DNA of 64,000 nucleotides from Imbricaverruca yamaguchii (GCA_034440575.1 JAOTOL010000876.1:88633-152632); one strand, 5' to 3'; shown: positions 21,691-33,349, counted from the first letter of the stretch. Program-made: numbers and translations. Notes: generated by a model from the sequence alone, not told the origin.

Positions 21691-22585
21691 CCTCCCGTTG
21701 GAAGTTTCCACTTTAAGCTAAATATACTCGGCACTGTTCCACTTCGCCCTTCAGTATCCGCTACTACCTGGTGTGCACTTCCCACACAATATGTCAGACT
21801 AGGGCGGCGCAACTACGTGTATTAAACAGTACAAACGATGATGGCAACCAGCTACACTCACTCATCGGCAGACTTCTCAATGCCGTGGGCAACCACCATC
21901 GATTTAGTAAAACATCCTTCTACAACACTGACATGTGTACAGTCGATCTGAGATGTCATGCGTGCTCCCTTCTCATCAACATCAGCTTTCATATGCCGAA
22001 CCGTTCACCCTTGTCGGAAAATATCGCGCACCTTGCATACGGGACGGCCCACCAGTTTGGGATTTCATGCGTCTAACCAAGATAGCCGGTGAGGTCTACT
22101 TCGCGAGGGGATCCTTGTGATGATCCAAATTCCTTGTGATGATCCAAATTCCAAATTCCTTTGGGTAGAAAACGTGCTGCCACATGCCTCACAGCTATAC
22201 AGTTATTTGCCGGTGTAGATTCTCATGTGGTGAGCGAAGCTGCCTTCATAGTATGGGTTTTGTCGCACCTGTAATGTCGCTCTCATCTGTGGGTTACGAT
22301 GTGTCGAACTAAGTGTGCCTTAACAATAAACATGTCACATGTCCCACATTTCTAAGGTCGCTCTCTCGTGTGGGATCTTATGTGCATGACTAGGTTCCCC
22401 TTGGCAATAAACGACCTGTCACATGTCTCACATATGTACGATTTTTATCCTGAGTGGATTCTCATGTGATGAACCACGTTGGCTTGAAGAGCATATGTCG
22501 TGCCGCATTTGTCACACCAGTAAGGTCGCTTTCCAGTGTGGGTTCGCATGTGATCAATTAAAATTGATTGGCAGTAAACGACCTG
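21691..22585 (-). pseudogene. copy 2 3' flank and decayed finger relics
   Basis: 21691-22060 is homologous to 1700-2100 (3' flank of copy 1). From 22080 to 22585 the minus strand still shows finger cores (for example CETCDRSFIAKGNLVMH, CDKCGTTYALQANVVHH) but with stops and small duplications, such as the doubled CTTGTGATGATCCAAATTC near 22115-22150. These units are dead. Confidence 0.7.
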
Positions 22586-23096
22586 TCACATGTCCCACAC
22601 TTGTAAGGTCGCTCTTCCGTGGGATCTCATATGTATAACTAATTTGCTCTTCGTAGTATACGATTTTTCACACATCTCGCATTTGAAAGGTCGCTCCCCG
22701 GTGTGGGTTCGCATATGAGTAACTAAGTTTGACTTGGCAGCGAACGACTTGTCACATGTCCCACACTTGTAAGGTCGCTCTCCCGTGTGGGCTCTCATGT
22801 GTAAAACTAATTTGCTCTTGGTAGTAAACGGCCTTTCACACACCTCACATTTGTAAGGTCGCTCTCCGGTGTGGGTTCGTATGTGAGTAACTAAGCGTGA
22901 CTGGGCAGCAAACGACTTGTCACATGTCCCGCACTTGTAAGGTCGCTCTTCCGTGTGGGTTCTGATGTGACTAAGTAAGTGCGCCTTGACAATAATCGTC
23001 CCATTGCGTGTCCCACATTTGTCAGGTCCTTCTCCCGTGTGGGCTTTCCTGTGTATAACCAAGTCCCTCTTGCCAGCACACGACCTACCATATATC
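22586..23096 (-). pseudogene. zinc-finger copy 2, out-of-frame finger block
   Basis: This stretch keeps four good C2H2 units (about 22640-22990, cores KSFAAQSRLVTHIRTH, RPFTTKSKLVLHMRAH, KSFAAKSNLVTHMRTH, KSYTTKSKLVIHMRSH) and two decayed ones, but it lies in a different frame from the exon start. An extra C in GGTCCGCTC (about 23112) breaks the frame at its right end. A 2-nt loss at about 22618 (CCGTGGGA where other units have CCGTGTGGGA) breaks it again at the left end. Confidence 0.8.
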
Positions 23097-24313
23097 TCAC
23101 ATTTGTAAGGTCCGCTCTTCGGTGTAACTTCGCATGTGATTAACTAAGAATGTATGCCCAGCAAGCGACTTATCACATGTCTCAGACTCGTAAGGTCGCT
23201 CTTCCAGGTGGGATCTCATATGTAGAACTAATTTGCTCTTCGTAGGATACGATTTTTCACACATCTCACATTTGAAAGGTCGCTCCCCGGTGTGGGTTCG
23301 CATATGAGTAACTAAGTTTGACTTATCAGCGAATGACTTGTCACATGTCCCACACTTGTAAGGTCGCTCTCCCGTGTGGGCTCTCAAATGTATAACCAAA
23401 GTCCTCCTGGCAGTAAACGACCTGTCACACATCTCACATTTGTAAGGTCGCTCTCCGGTGTGGATTCGCATATGAATAACTAAGTCTGACTGGGCAGCAA
23501 ACGACTTGTCACATGTCCCGCATTTGTAAGGTCGCTCTCCTGTGTGGGTTTTCATGTGCGTAAGTAAGTTAAACTTGACAGTGAATGCCCTGTCGCACAC
23601 CTCACACCGGTGAGGTCTCTCGCCGGTGTGGGTTCTCATGTGTCGACCCAAATCCCCCGATCTAGTAAACGCTCTAGAGCACATTCTACACGTGTATGGT
23701 CGCTTCCCGGTGTGAGTTCTCATATGTACAACCAAACTATTCCTGGCAGCGAACGTCCTGTCGCATAGATCGCACCTGTAAGGTCTCTCCCGGGTGTAGA
23801 TTCGTCTGTTCTTATCCAAAGTCTGCGTTTGAAGAAAAGCTCTGGAGCACATCCCATCCGTGGATGTCCGCTCTCCAGCGTGGGATTTCCTGTGTCTAAC
23901 CAAATCCCATCTGGCGATAAACGTTACACCACACACCTCGCAGTTGTACGGCTTCTCTGTGCCGGGGGCTATCACGGGCTTCTCTAGGTTGACAATCTGG
24001 TCAATGTTTATATGGTTGGAACGTCCGCCCCGACCGCCGCCACTGTAAGCCTTCGTACCTGCGTGCACTTTGCGGCGTCCAAGCACCCATCGGCGACTCT
24101 TGAACACCTTGTCACACATGTCACAGTCACACGAACTCGCTGCCGGCTGAGTCGTGGGTTGTCGTCGCGAGGTGTCGCTGGTGTGCACAGAGCACTGGCT
24201 GCTGCTTCTGTCGCTGGCGCTGTTACTACTGCACTGCGATGCAATTCCAGAGGTTATCCGATGATCTATAGGGTGGTCCTTTTTCCCACAGTCAGAGTGA
24301 GACGCAATACCAT
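23097..24313 (-). CDS. C2H2 zinc-finger copy 2, terminal exon 4 (truncated)
   Basis: The paralogue of the copy 1 finger exon. Its start at 24313 follows the acceptor GTCTTGGGTTTCAG, at the same place as in copy 1. With exons 1-3 it reads 551 aa before a stop at 23097-23099 caused by a +1 insertion. Eleven finger units fall in this frame. Units 2 and 4-10 keep all four ligands, unit 1 has lost a His, and units 3 and 11 are decayed. The lead is Ser-rich like copy 1 (SSQCSVHTSDTSRRQPTTQ). Because upstream exons are open and eight fingers remain, a shortened but functional factor is possible; equally it may be an early pseudogene. Confidence 0.75.
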
Positions 24314-24355
24314 CTGAAACCCAAGACAGCAACGTTTATTTAGGAGCACACATTT

Positions 24356-24412
24356 GTTAGTTATTTGGATTTTAGGGCGCTTCCACCAGTCTTGATCAAT
24401 CGCGCCCATAAC
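24356..24412 (-). mobile_element. mini-insertion, GGGCGC hairpin family, copy 1
   Basis: About 55 bp starting GTTAGTTATTTGGATTTTAGGGCGC and ending GCGCCCATA, flanked by short ACATTT-like duplications. It has the same design as the better preserved copies at 28543-28592 and 44057-44117. Confidence 0.5.
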
Positions 24413-24536
24413 ATTTTGTCATGCTCCACTGCTGGTACAATTAGCTCGGTATGTTCGTGGTCTTAAATCGGATCGCTGAAAGGTAACGAACAAGTTCCCC
24501 GAGTGTACTAGTTTTGAATAGTTTCCTAGAATATCT

Positions 24537-24761
24537 TCATATGTCAGGCATCTCAAGTTTCTTCCCGTAAAATAATCTCCGCTCCCGTGCAAAGTAATGA
24601 CATGTGAGTAGTACGTGGTGTACCATCAACGTTTCCGAACAGCGGGGACACTGGCCTTTCCTCCCAACAAAGAAGGTAGCGCAGCGTTGGAAAAGTGGCC
24701 CTTTTTGGATCTTTACCATCCAAAGAATTATACACTCATAAAATAAATACACTCCTTGCAT
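24537..24761 (-). mobile_element. I-like LINE C-terminal fragment
   Basis: The minus-strand frame carries CPRCSETLMVHHVLLTC followed by YFARERRLFY, the zinc-knuckle-like C-terminus that follows RNase H in I-group LINEs. It is probably the 3' end of the same LINE as 27.6-33.3 kb, separated from it by about 2.8 kb of later insertions, since both breakpoints of copy 1/copy 2 homology (about 24360 and 33350) flank this whole stretch. Confidence 0.6.
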
Positions 24762-24799
24762 TCCTGAATGAAGAGATGCATAACTAACTGCTTACGGCA

Positions 24800-27399
24800 G
24801 AATGGGTTGTTTAGTTGAAATTTGTAAAGAAAAACTTTGTTTATAAATTTTCCCTTAATAAATCGCTTGCTTGCATCTGGAGCTAGGCTGCATATTCTTT
24901 CTTCATTTGGAACATTACGTTTCTGTTACATTACCCAGCCAACTCCAAGCCACTTTTTGGGGGATCATTTTGCTACCCAACTGCACTTGCCAAAAGAAAT
25001 GTGTGGTTCCATCATGGAGGTATATTATGAACATGTGCAAATTCATAAGCATTGCATTAAAAAAAATACAAGAAATCAAATCACCCTGAACTGCAAATTC
25101 ATCCTTTCAGAAAGCCAGAGGGACCGGAAATGTTAAAAGTATAATGGTATTCAATGGAGGATGGAGACAGGATGCATGTAACAATTCCCTAAACATTTCA
25201 TGAGTGCAGAAATAATCCTTGAATGCATACATATATATGATATCTGGAAGGTCTAAGACGTGCACTGAAGACGCCCAGCCATCTTTTTGAAAGAAAAACA
25301 TTCACCATTCAAAACATGGTAAGTGAAAACAGGATTTCCCAGACAAAATCAAAACAATCAGTCTTGTTCATTCCCACGCCGGTCGGCAATACATAGCAGC
25401 AATTAATAGTCTTACTTCCTGCTCCTTGTCTTATCGAAATATATCCCGTCACACAATATGCTTCTTGCTTTGGTTCATCCAAATCACTAACCCGAATAAC
25501 CGTGAAGATATTTGATATTGGTAGGTAGGTACCTAGTCAGGTAATACCAATTCCCGTACCTCGAGCCAAACGTGCAACCAATTTCACGTGGATAGCAACG
25601 AAGAGATGCCAAGAAAATCGTTCGTTCAATAAACAAAAACCACTACGCTCCGCGAACCAAATAAAGGAATTCATTTTTGCCAGGCAAACCACGTACGAAG
25701 GTCTGTTCTTGGATTCGATGGATTCACCGCTCTGCAGTTCCCACTCCGGCCGGAGCTATTTAAACCATCGCCAAGAAAAGCCATGGATAGTGCATTTCTT
25801 TTTGCTTCCTTGAAGAATGATATGTTCTGCAGGAAATGACATGGATAAAACCGTTCATACTTATATTATAAAGCAGTCAGGAGCGATATACAAAAAAAAA
25901 TGGAATGGATTTTCCCCACGAAAATTGCCTGAATGGTACCAAAGCGTTCTTAAAACCTGCTAAGACTGCGCCAAAGTAAAGCTCCATAGAACCAGAAATT
26001 TCGCTCTTTGGATTTCATGACTTATCTTGCTTCCGAATTTCATCTAGAAGCGGGAATAGTTACGATATTGCCACTCCGACCGCGAGGTTTTCACACTCGG
26101 GACAAATTCGGATTTACGTGTGTTGTTCTATTACACTGCCAATCATGTAAGCTTAATTCTGACCCAATTATAAATTTCTTCCCATTATCCTTGATTATTT
26201 TGTTTAAATCCCCGTAATCCTGTTGGCGGTTTCCTATAACTTATTTTATTTCTTTATTTATATTTTATAGCGATCATGGTGCGAAATGAGAAGCTCATTT
26301 CCGCTCGCCCGTGACGATGGTCGTTTTACAGGAGCAATTTGCCAGCCCGTCTAGTCGCTTTTGATCCTTCCAAGTCCATCCTTGCTTCAACTAAGCATTC
26401 AAGACATGAACTAAAAAGTGCATCGAAATAGGTGTAAAATTTATAAGAATTTACTTGAATAAATTTTATCAGATTTTTCCTTAAACAAATTGTTCGTGGT
26501 CGTGAGGATAACATATTTTCGACGGATTGTTTTAGTATGATGTTCCTTAACCCATATCCCAATAGTTGGCAAGTAACATTTTAAACCCTGCAATATATCA
26601 GTCGGTGCACGAACGTCCTGCTCGTGAGGTTTGTTGTGAATTAGTTGTGTGGTGTGAGCATGTCAGGAGTGACAGGTATGGAGATATAAACTCGGTTGAC
26701 AGCGATTAAGCATACTTTTGTGATCATTTTCTCTACCATTGCTCAGGACGTTGGCTTCTAGTCATCCACGTGACGTGGATGACTTCAGACGATGACGTGT
26801 GGTGGCCCTCATCTGGTTGTCAGTGAGACACTACCATAGGAACCGGACAAATGATTTGAAGGCGTTTTGTTCTTGAAGAAGAATCTTGGGATATTTTACG
26901 ACTCATTCAACCACAAGGTTGAATAGCGTCTCCAACCTATCACACCGATTGGTCGTGGGTGGACTCTGCAAATGCCGCCGGCCACGAGATCAAGTTCGAC
27001 GCTCCACCAAGTTAGCTACCGATGCTACCGGGATTTTGTTTTTCCTTCCAGGAAACATCACTATATATTTTCAAAAGGTGCACACTTCGTTATTTATAAA
27101 ATGCAAACACTCCATTACTTGGTGTTTCAATATACACCCAATAACTTGGCAAAGTGGAAAATTATAGTCCATTACACTGTTTTTCTCAAGATTATACCCT
27201 CCATACTTAGACAAGCCCAAAAATTATACACTCCGAATATAAGACCAAGAAGTGAAAATCCAACACTTAGATAGCGATGGGTAGCGTACGTGTGTCCAAT
27301 ACGCAACCTGCAAAGTGCAACTTCCTCTGGTCTAGACCTACGCAGGCATGAAGGCCAATACGTACATCGGCACCGCACACAAAAGCACAGCCTTCTCCC
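24800..27399. other. inserted sequence, mostly unrecognised
   Basis: Separates the two parts of the I-like LINE. Only one block is recognised, the open frame at 26326-26562. The rest is AT-rich with short frames and no transposon termini that I can identify. Confidence 0.35.
26326..26562 (-). pseudogene. conserved C-terminal ORF fragment, unknown protein
   Basis: A minus-strand frame of 78 codons ends with FSSCLECLVEARMDLEGS then an Arg/Lys-rich tail and a stop. A plus-strand copy inside the hAT-like element (about 57580-57785) encodes LFSSCLECLFEARIELGVS, with the tail and stop codon in the same place but two stops upstream. The family is not recognised. It may be the end of a transposase or of a captured host exon. 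Confidence 0.45.
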
Positions 27400-27560
27400 G
27401 GTTGGTTATTGGTTTTACGACACGTCGACAGTTGAGTCATGTAGCATCGCCAATCTCTCACGCCGATTGGTCGCGGGCGAAGAGTAGCGACAGGTGAAAC
27501 TCGAACCCACACTCTTTCGTTTGTGAGACGGACAAGGACACATCAATTGTAGGCGAGACC
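27400..27560 (-). mobile_element. tRNA-derived SINE (family 1)
   Basis: Matches the 42367-42522 copy along most of its length: GGTTGGTTATTGGTTTTACG at the tail end, the central CAATCTCTCACGCCGATTGG block, then the complement of a B box. On the minus strand the order is tRNA-like head, body, then an AACCAATAACCAACC tail. Target duplications are not clear for this copy. Confidence 0.75.
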
Positions 27561-28041
27561 AACTTCCAGGGTGCCATCGGTGGTTTTGAACCCACGTCAC
27601 TCGGCACACTGGTTCGACTTTTTCTCAAAAGGGCCCACAAACGAGAACAGAATGGAACTGTTCTCTGTGTTCGCCCCCCCCCCCCCCCACCCAGAAAAGT
27701 GCCAAAACGCGGCGGAAGAATACCGCATCGTAGGTCGGATGTGTGGGAAATTGGTGCAACCTACAAGCATATCGCATGCCCAGCATTTCTCGCCTCAGTG
27801 CCAGAGACGGTTCGTTAGCCTCTGCTTCCAGGCTAACCACCGGTGATGTTCGGAAAGCACCCGCAATAATGCGTAGCGATGCACAGTGCACTGTGTCTAC
27901 AGTGCGCTTGAACACGCGTGACTACGTCTTGGATTACACGTACCACGCGTAAACCGGGTAGGTGCTTTATAAATCACCATCGGTGTTTTACGGTCAGCAC
28001 CGTAAGACATTCGAGCAATGCACTTGAGTAGATTGAGAGAT

Positions 28042-29334
28042 TCAAAACAAGTTTCTCAGTGTCTTAATATGGTGTTTAAATGTCGAGCGGCTATCAAATT
28101 GAACTCCAAGAAATTGTATGAAGGGCTTACCCTCGATAGGCTCATCGTATATTTCCACGTCCAATTTCTGGATGCAACGTCGGCGACAAAAATGAAGTGC
28201 AGCCGTTTTTTCTGTGGAAGAACGAAAGCCATCTCTGGTGATCCAGCTCTGGAGCTTGTTTATCGCGAATTGCAACTGACACGTCATTGCTGCTGTATTG
28301 GAGGCAGAGGACCATATCGCCAAGTCGTCGACAAATAGTGATCGCCTAATGTTTTGCGGCAGTCCCTCATCAATGTCATTAATCACAATAGCAAATAGCG
28401 TAACACTGAGGACGCTTCCCTGTGGGACTACAGTAGTTTTCTGGTATTGATCCGACAATTCGTGTCCTACACGGACACGAAAGGATCACCGGGTCAAAAA
28501 GTTGCGGATGAAACTTTCCATGTGGCCACGGATTCCAAGCTTAGTTAGTTAGTTTTTGGGGTTTAGGGGCGCATCGAAAGGTCATGAGGCCCATTCCAAG
28601 CTTCCGAGTTTTCATCAACATTCCGTGATACCAACCGGTGTCATACGCGCCTTCCAGATCGAAGAAGACTGTTCCAGCGTGCCGTTACAGGCTGAGGGCT
28701 AGACGTATATCGTTGGTAAGTGTTGAAAGATGATCTGTCTTTCCACGATGTTTTCTAAGACCGCACTGGGCCTTGTTAAATAAATTCCGTTTCCAGAAAC
28801 CACGTAAGTCGTATATTCAAAATATTTTCCAGCACTTTGCACACACACGAGTCAGGGCGATGGGCCGGCAATGCATCGGATTGAGTCCACTTTTCCCTCT
28901 ATTAATACAGGGATCACCGTAGCTTCCCGCCACGCGTCCGGGAATCCGCCTTCCTCGCACAGGTTGTTGAAGGTTGCTAGCAGTACTTTTAGTGCTGGTG
29001 AAGGAAGATGCTTGAACATTTCGTTGTGAATGAGATCGGGTCCTTCTGCAACATGTTTAAGGTTCTTTGTTGCTGAGCGTAGCTCCGCTGCGGTGAATCG
29101 TTCGTTGTATGAAAAACGTTCCGAAGTGGAAAAGTGAACTACTTGGCTCTCCAAGTTAGCTTTCTGACGGAGAAGCTCTGGCTCCAAGTTACCTGCTTCA
29201 CCTCGGGCCACTATCGCTTGACCAATTGCATTTGCGACATCCGAAGGGTGGTTCACGTCCGCACGAGCCACACGCAACACTGGAAGAGGCATCGAGTTAA
29301 ATTTCCCAGCTATCCGCTTTATCCGAGGCCACAC
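28042..29334 (-). pseudogene. I-like ORF2, RT domain remnants
   Basis: Order on the minus strand: GPDLIHNEMFKHLPSPAL (29040-28990), FPDAWREATVIPVL, a decayed segment with a 50-bp insertion, FRVRV then PQGSVLSVTLFAIVINDI (28430-28375), then the catalytic box FVDDLAIW (about 28330). The Phe-x-Asp-Asp core survives, but stops at several points rule out function. Confidence 0.75.
28532..28603 (-). mobile_element. 50-bp mini-insertion with 11-bp target duplication, copy 2
   Basis: ATTCCAAGCTT occurs at 28532-28542 and again at 28593-28603, flanking a 50-bp insert (28543-28592) that starts AGTTAGTTAGTTTTTGGGG and ends GAGGCCC. On the minus strand it would end in an AACTAACTAACT tail, like a LINE-mobilised 3' end. 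The host LINE reads across the site if the insert and one duplication are removed. Confidence 0.8.
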
Positions 29335-29641
29335 TTGTGTCGATAGAGTGGTTCGGTTCAGGGTGGAGATATTTCCGCCAGGACGTGCGTTTGGATTCCA
29401 TAACCGTTCGTCGTGCTGACGCTCTCGCCCTTCGGAACGCCATTAAGTTCACGGATGTGCTATTTTTCTTAAATTGTTTAAAGGCCCGTTTACGTTGGCG
29501 TAAGGCGTCCCCACATGCCACGGACCACCACGGAACTGGGGCGAGGCGAGGGGCTCCAGAAGTTCGCGGTATACATGCTTCGCTGTAAAAGTAAGAAGAG
29601 CTGTTCCACTGAAGGGGTGGTACTGTGCACATCCTCTCCAT
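29297..29641 (-). pseudogene. I-like ORF2, endonuclease-RT linker
   Basis: The frame contains PVPWWSVACGDALRQRKRAF then FRRARASARRTVMESKRTSW, the typical basic linker after the endonuclease in I/Jockey-group LINEs that resume with the RT. Downstream sequence continues in another frame. Confidence 0.7.
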
Positions 29642-29949
29642 TCGAACCTTTCCACTTTATCTGGAACCTTTCCCAGCCAGCTTCTTGAAAATTCCATTTA
29701 CCGAGGTCTCAGCCCAAGTATAACCCAATCCTCACAGTCAATAAGTAAAGGGAAATGGTAACTCCCAAGGGGCTCTTCATACACTGACCAGGTAAAATAC
29801 TACGGCAAATGCGAGCTTGTAAGGCTAAGGTCAATCGCCGACGTAGAACCGGAAGGGAGTGCGAAGTGGGTGGCAGCACCAGTGTTCAAAAGACAGGGGG
29901 ATTCGTCATTAATAAAACTCTCCATGGAACGACCTCACTGGTTGGTGGT

Positions 29950-30700
29950 GTCACAACCCCAGGCGACATGTTGTGCGTTAAAGTCACCCAGAAGTAGAAT
30001 ACGAGGGAGTTCCAAAATCATCCGCCTCAGCACGACGGAAGGGAACGGAATTTCCGGCGGCAGATATAGGGAGCACAAGGTAATTTCTAGGCGACCAAAG
30101 ACATAAAGATACCAAGGCATAAAAGATTAGAGCAACTATGAGCCACAAGGGCCTTTCTTGGATGCACTATGTACACTGAACCAGGTGCCCACCAAATCTG
30201 TCAATCAGCCCTCCCTGCAATACTGAAGAGCAAGCTCTCTATTCTTATAACGATTGTCTATGTTGTTTTTAAAGATGTTCAATGTGCTGCAACTGACAAT
30301 GTTTTCTGGCAGCTGGTTCCAGTGTTCTACTACCCTGTTAGTGAAAAAAATCTGCCTTAACCTTGTTCTGCTGTGGTTAACTTTAATTTTGAATTGATGA
30401 CCTCTAATTACATCATTTCTGTTGAGTGAGTTCATCTGATTGAGTTCAAAAATCATCCGCCTCAGCTCGACGGAAGGGAACGGAATTGCCGGCGGCAGAT
30501 ATAGGGAGTACAAGGTAATTGCTGGGCGACCAAAGCTAACTCTAGCAGCAGCGGCTTTGACGAGTGTCCAGGGCTACCTCCTCTCATGGGGAACTATGGC
30601 TCACTGCTAGCATGACTCCTCCATGTGCGACTGTAGCCGATGACATGTTTTTGATAAGCATTGAGCAGCCTTTAAGTCGAAATGATAGTCGAGAGGTAGC
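29950..30700 (-). pseudogene. I-like ORF2, APE endonuclease remnants
   Basis: From the 5' side: AHGGVMLAVSHSSP (about 30610-30570), SLYLPPAIPFPS, then, after the nested CR1 fragment, a second copy of SLYLPPEIPFPS and LLLGDFNAQHVAWGCD with the catalytic Asp and Asn. The doubled segment is the 94-bp duplication flanking the insertion. A stop after the first block shows decay. Confidence 0.7.
30007..30535 (-). mobile_element. CR1 3' fragment with 94-bp flanking duplication
   Basis: A 341-bp minus-strand CR1 3' end (30101-30441, RHQFKIKVNHSRTRLRQ to the octamer tail) sits in the I-like endonuclease. The flanks 30007-30100 and 30442-30535 are the same 94 bp of host LINE with about seven mismatches. 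That is much longer than usual LINE target duplications. Confidence 0.85.
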
Positions 30701-31300
30701 TTCGTCTCTTGAAGGCATATTGCAGTTGGACACCGTGTCCTTAAAAATACTTCGAGCTCCGCCATATTCAAACGAAGCCCCCTGCAGTTCTATTGTAAAA
30801 CGGATCGAGTCATCGGGTTAGTTACTAAAACAGACTAAATGTAAAAAGTGCCGTGATGGACTAGAGTTGCCGAAACTATGAGTGATCAGGACATAAAATT
30901 AACTCGCTATTAAAGTGCGGGCTCCGTCCTCCGCCCCATAGATGCAGCTTCTCTGACGAGAGCGGGCTGACTCCTCCCCAGGTGGAGAGTCTGATGGCGG
31001 CAGACCCCGCTTCTGGGGCCCCAGTCGGGGTGGTGGCGGGGGAGGGCCCATCTCATTGGCAGATGGAGCCGGTCCCTCTACTCGACGTCGTGGCGATAGG
31101 GTGGCCGGCCTCCGTACTGGCGCCTGCTCAGCCCCCTGGTGACTCTTCTCGCGGGCCCTCTCCATCAGAGCGAGTCGCGCTCTTTTTTCTTCGCGGGTCC
31201 GTCTCTCGGTTTCCTGGTAGTGCAGGGTGATATCTGATACTGGTCGTTGGTGGTCTCGGGGTGGCGATGTACGTGCGGAAGTGGAAGTCGAGGGTGGGAG

Positions 31301-32698
31301 TCAAGCCTGACTCACGGGAAAGGGAGAGGGTTCGGGTAGGGAGGAGGTGGATAGGACGGATTTGGAGGCGGTACTTGCGCGTGTGGGGGAAGAGAGGAGA
31401 TTGGAGTGCGGATGGGTCGTGGGATGGGGGGACTTAGAGGTAGGTGATGAAGTAGACGTGGAGGGGTCCGGATTGGGTGGAGGGAATCGAGAAGGCCTCT
31501 TGGACCTTTGAACCAGAGTCCACTCCCCACCCTCAGGGATTGCTTGAGAAGGGGCCTGATATGGATGAACGAGGGATCCCATCATGGACGTGGGACCTCC
31601 ATCGCATCGTCGACGTGTTGGGCTGGGTGACCTTGCCTCTCATGTGACGGCAGATGCACTCCAAAGGACCGCAGCAGAGTCGTCAGCTGGGCAATCAGCT
31701 CAGAGGCCATGTTCGGCTCTACGTGTTCGGGGGTTACCAGAGTTTTCTTGCCGGCATGTTGTATGGCTATGGAGTTATGTTGTGCTTTTGCTGCATACGA
31801 AACCCTTGGGTGAGATGTCTCGTAAAATTCAGGCCCCTCCCTAAATGTAATCTTCTTGGAATATTTAATTGGAACTATATCCTCTTTCATCAAAACGGGA
31901 CAAAAACGGTCATAAGCAGTGTGGGCTTTTTGGCTGGGGCCACAGGTAGAACAGTTTGGGCCCTCCGATTCGCATTTGTCTGCGACATGCTCCATGCTCC
32001 GTTGTATCGCAACTTCCAGATGTTTCACGATTTCTACAGTACTGAGAAGTATGACCGAAACGGGAACACCGGCAACATCGCATCGGGTTGGGAACAAATA
32101 CACGAACCCTGAAGAGGACGTACCCGACGTTGATGAACTCAGAGAGATCAGTCGTGTGTAACGTTAATATGAAATTGTCAGTTCGTTGTGTTTCTTGTTC
32201 TTTCCTAATCGTGATACGACGCGCCTGCACCACGCTCCACTCTGCCAAGCCATCCACAATGTCAGCGTCCGCCACATCTCTCAAATCGTAGCAGTTGATG
32301 ACACCTTTAGAGAAATTGTTCGTGCTGTGTGAAAGAACTTCGATATTTACTGTGACTGTTGGCCTGCTGCTTTAATTTCGTATAGTGGATTATAATTCAG
32401 TAGCTTCAATCGCCCTCCTTGCGTCATCTCTAGTTCTGAATTCCACCTCTAGGCCACGGTCTCTAAGCTTGTGATACCTCAATACCACACTGATCCTGTA
32501 GCATGCTTGCTTTCTTTGAAATGGTGTTAGCGAGGAAATACTTTTCCATTCTTCTTTTGACTTCATAATAAGGATACGGGGCACTGGAAGACTATCGTTT
32601 GGACCGGTCTGTTCCCTATAAGAGGGAACAGGTAGGTTGTGTACGTTTGTGATTGCCATATAGTGTACTTGGTTTCTACTCCCCGGGCGTCGCACCAC
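31301..32698 (-). pseudogene. I-like ORF1 (gag-like) remnants
   Basis: Minus-strand frames in order: an N-terminal RRM-like part (PRILIMKSKEEWKSISSLTPF at 32590-32530, ending EVEFRTRDDARRAIEATE), then ORF1 core LSEFINVGYVLFRVRVFVPN, a CX2CX4HX4C knuckle (CCRCSRFGHTSQYC, about 32070-32030), a second Cys/His knuckle (CSTCGPSQKAHTAYDRFC), and a Ser/Pro-rich tail. Successive parts lie in different frames, so it is broken. In the living family this protein binds LINE RNA. Confidence 0.75.
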
Positions 32699-33349
32699 AA
32701 AGTGGCCCTACTGGTTGGATGCCTGGGTCTCGCGAACGGGAGGTCGCCAGGCGCCCGAGGAGCTATACGGGGCAGACGGCGCCTTAACACGGCCGGGAGA
32801 GACTCACCACCCCGACCGGGATCCAGCACCGCCCACCCCTTGACCCCGGCCGGCCAGGCCGGCGGGCATTGGGAAAAGTCCCATGCCCCCGGCCCGAGGC
32901 GACCAGCCACTTGGCCCGCGTGAGGCCCCACAGGCCTGCCCGCCCCTCCGGGATATCTGGACCAAAGAGGTGTGTTGGTTCCCTGTCACAACTAGCACCG
33001 TGCGACGGGGGACCTCAAACTCCAGGACTCCGTCAACCCCGGGGACGGGCCCAGGGGCGCGGCTAACCCGATAAAACTGAGTGGAAGGGTAGACAAGGGG
33101 AAGCTGGCCTACCTGCTGACACCATGGCAGGGGAGAGCTTGTTGGGTCGGATAAAGGACCTCGACAGGAACTTAGGCATGCGGTAGATGCTGAAAAGGAG
33201 AGGGAGGGATCGGCGGCGGGCACTACATGAGTCCACGGAAACACCTCCGTGCTTCCGCACCCCTTATCGGGGCGGCTGTACTATCCCGAGGGAGCGCCAA
33301 TTCCCTGGGTAGCCGGGTAACCAGGCTGGAGCACGTGTTCCAATGCCGT

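Larger units (their letters stand above)
27625..33340 (-). mobile_element. I-like LINE with gag ORF1, decayed (family D)
   Basis: A minus-strand element reading from a GC-rich 5' region (33340-32700) through gag-like ORF1 (32698-31301), APE endonuclease (about 30700-29950), linker and RT (29641-28042) and post-RT region (27915-27700, LRIIAGAFRTSPVVSLEAEA). All domains are in family order but broken by stops, frameshifts and two nested insertions (28543-28592 and 30101-30441). It occupies intron 3 of zinc-finger copy 2. The RNase H domain is missing from this part; a C-terminal remnant lies at 24537-24761. Confidence 0.8.
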
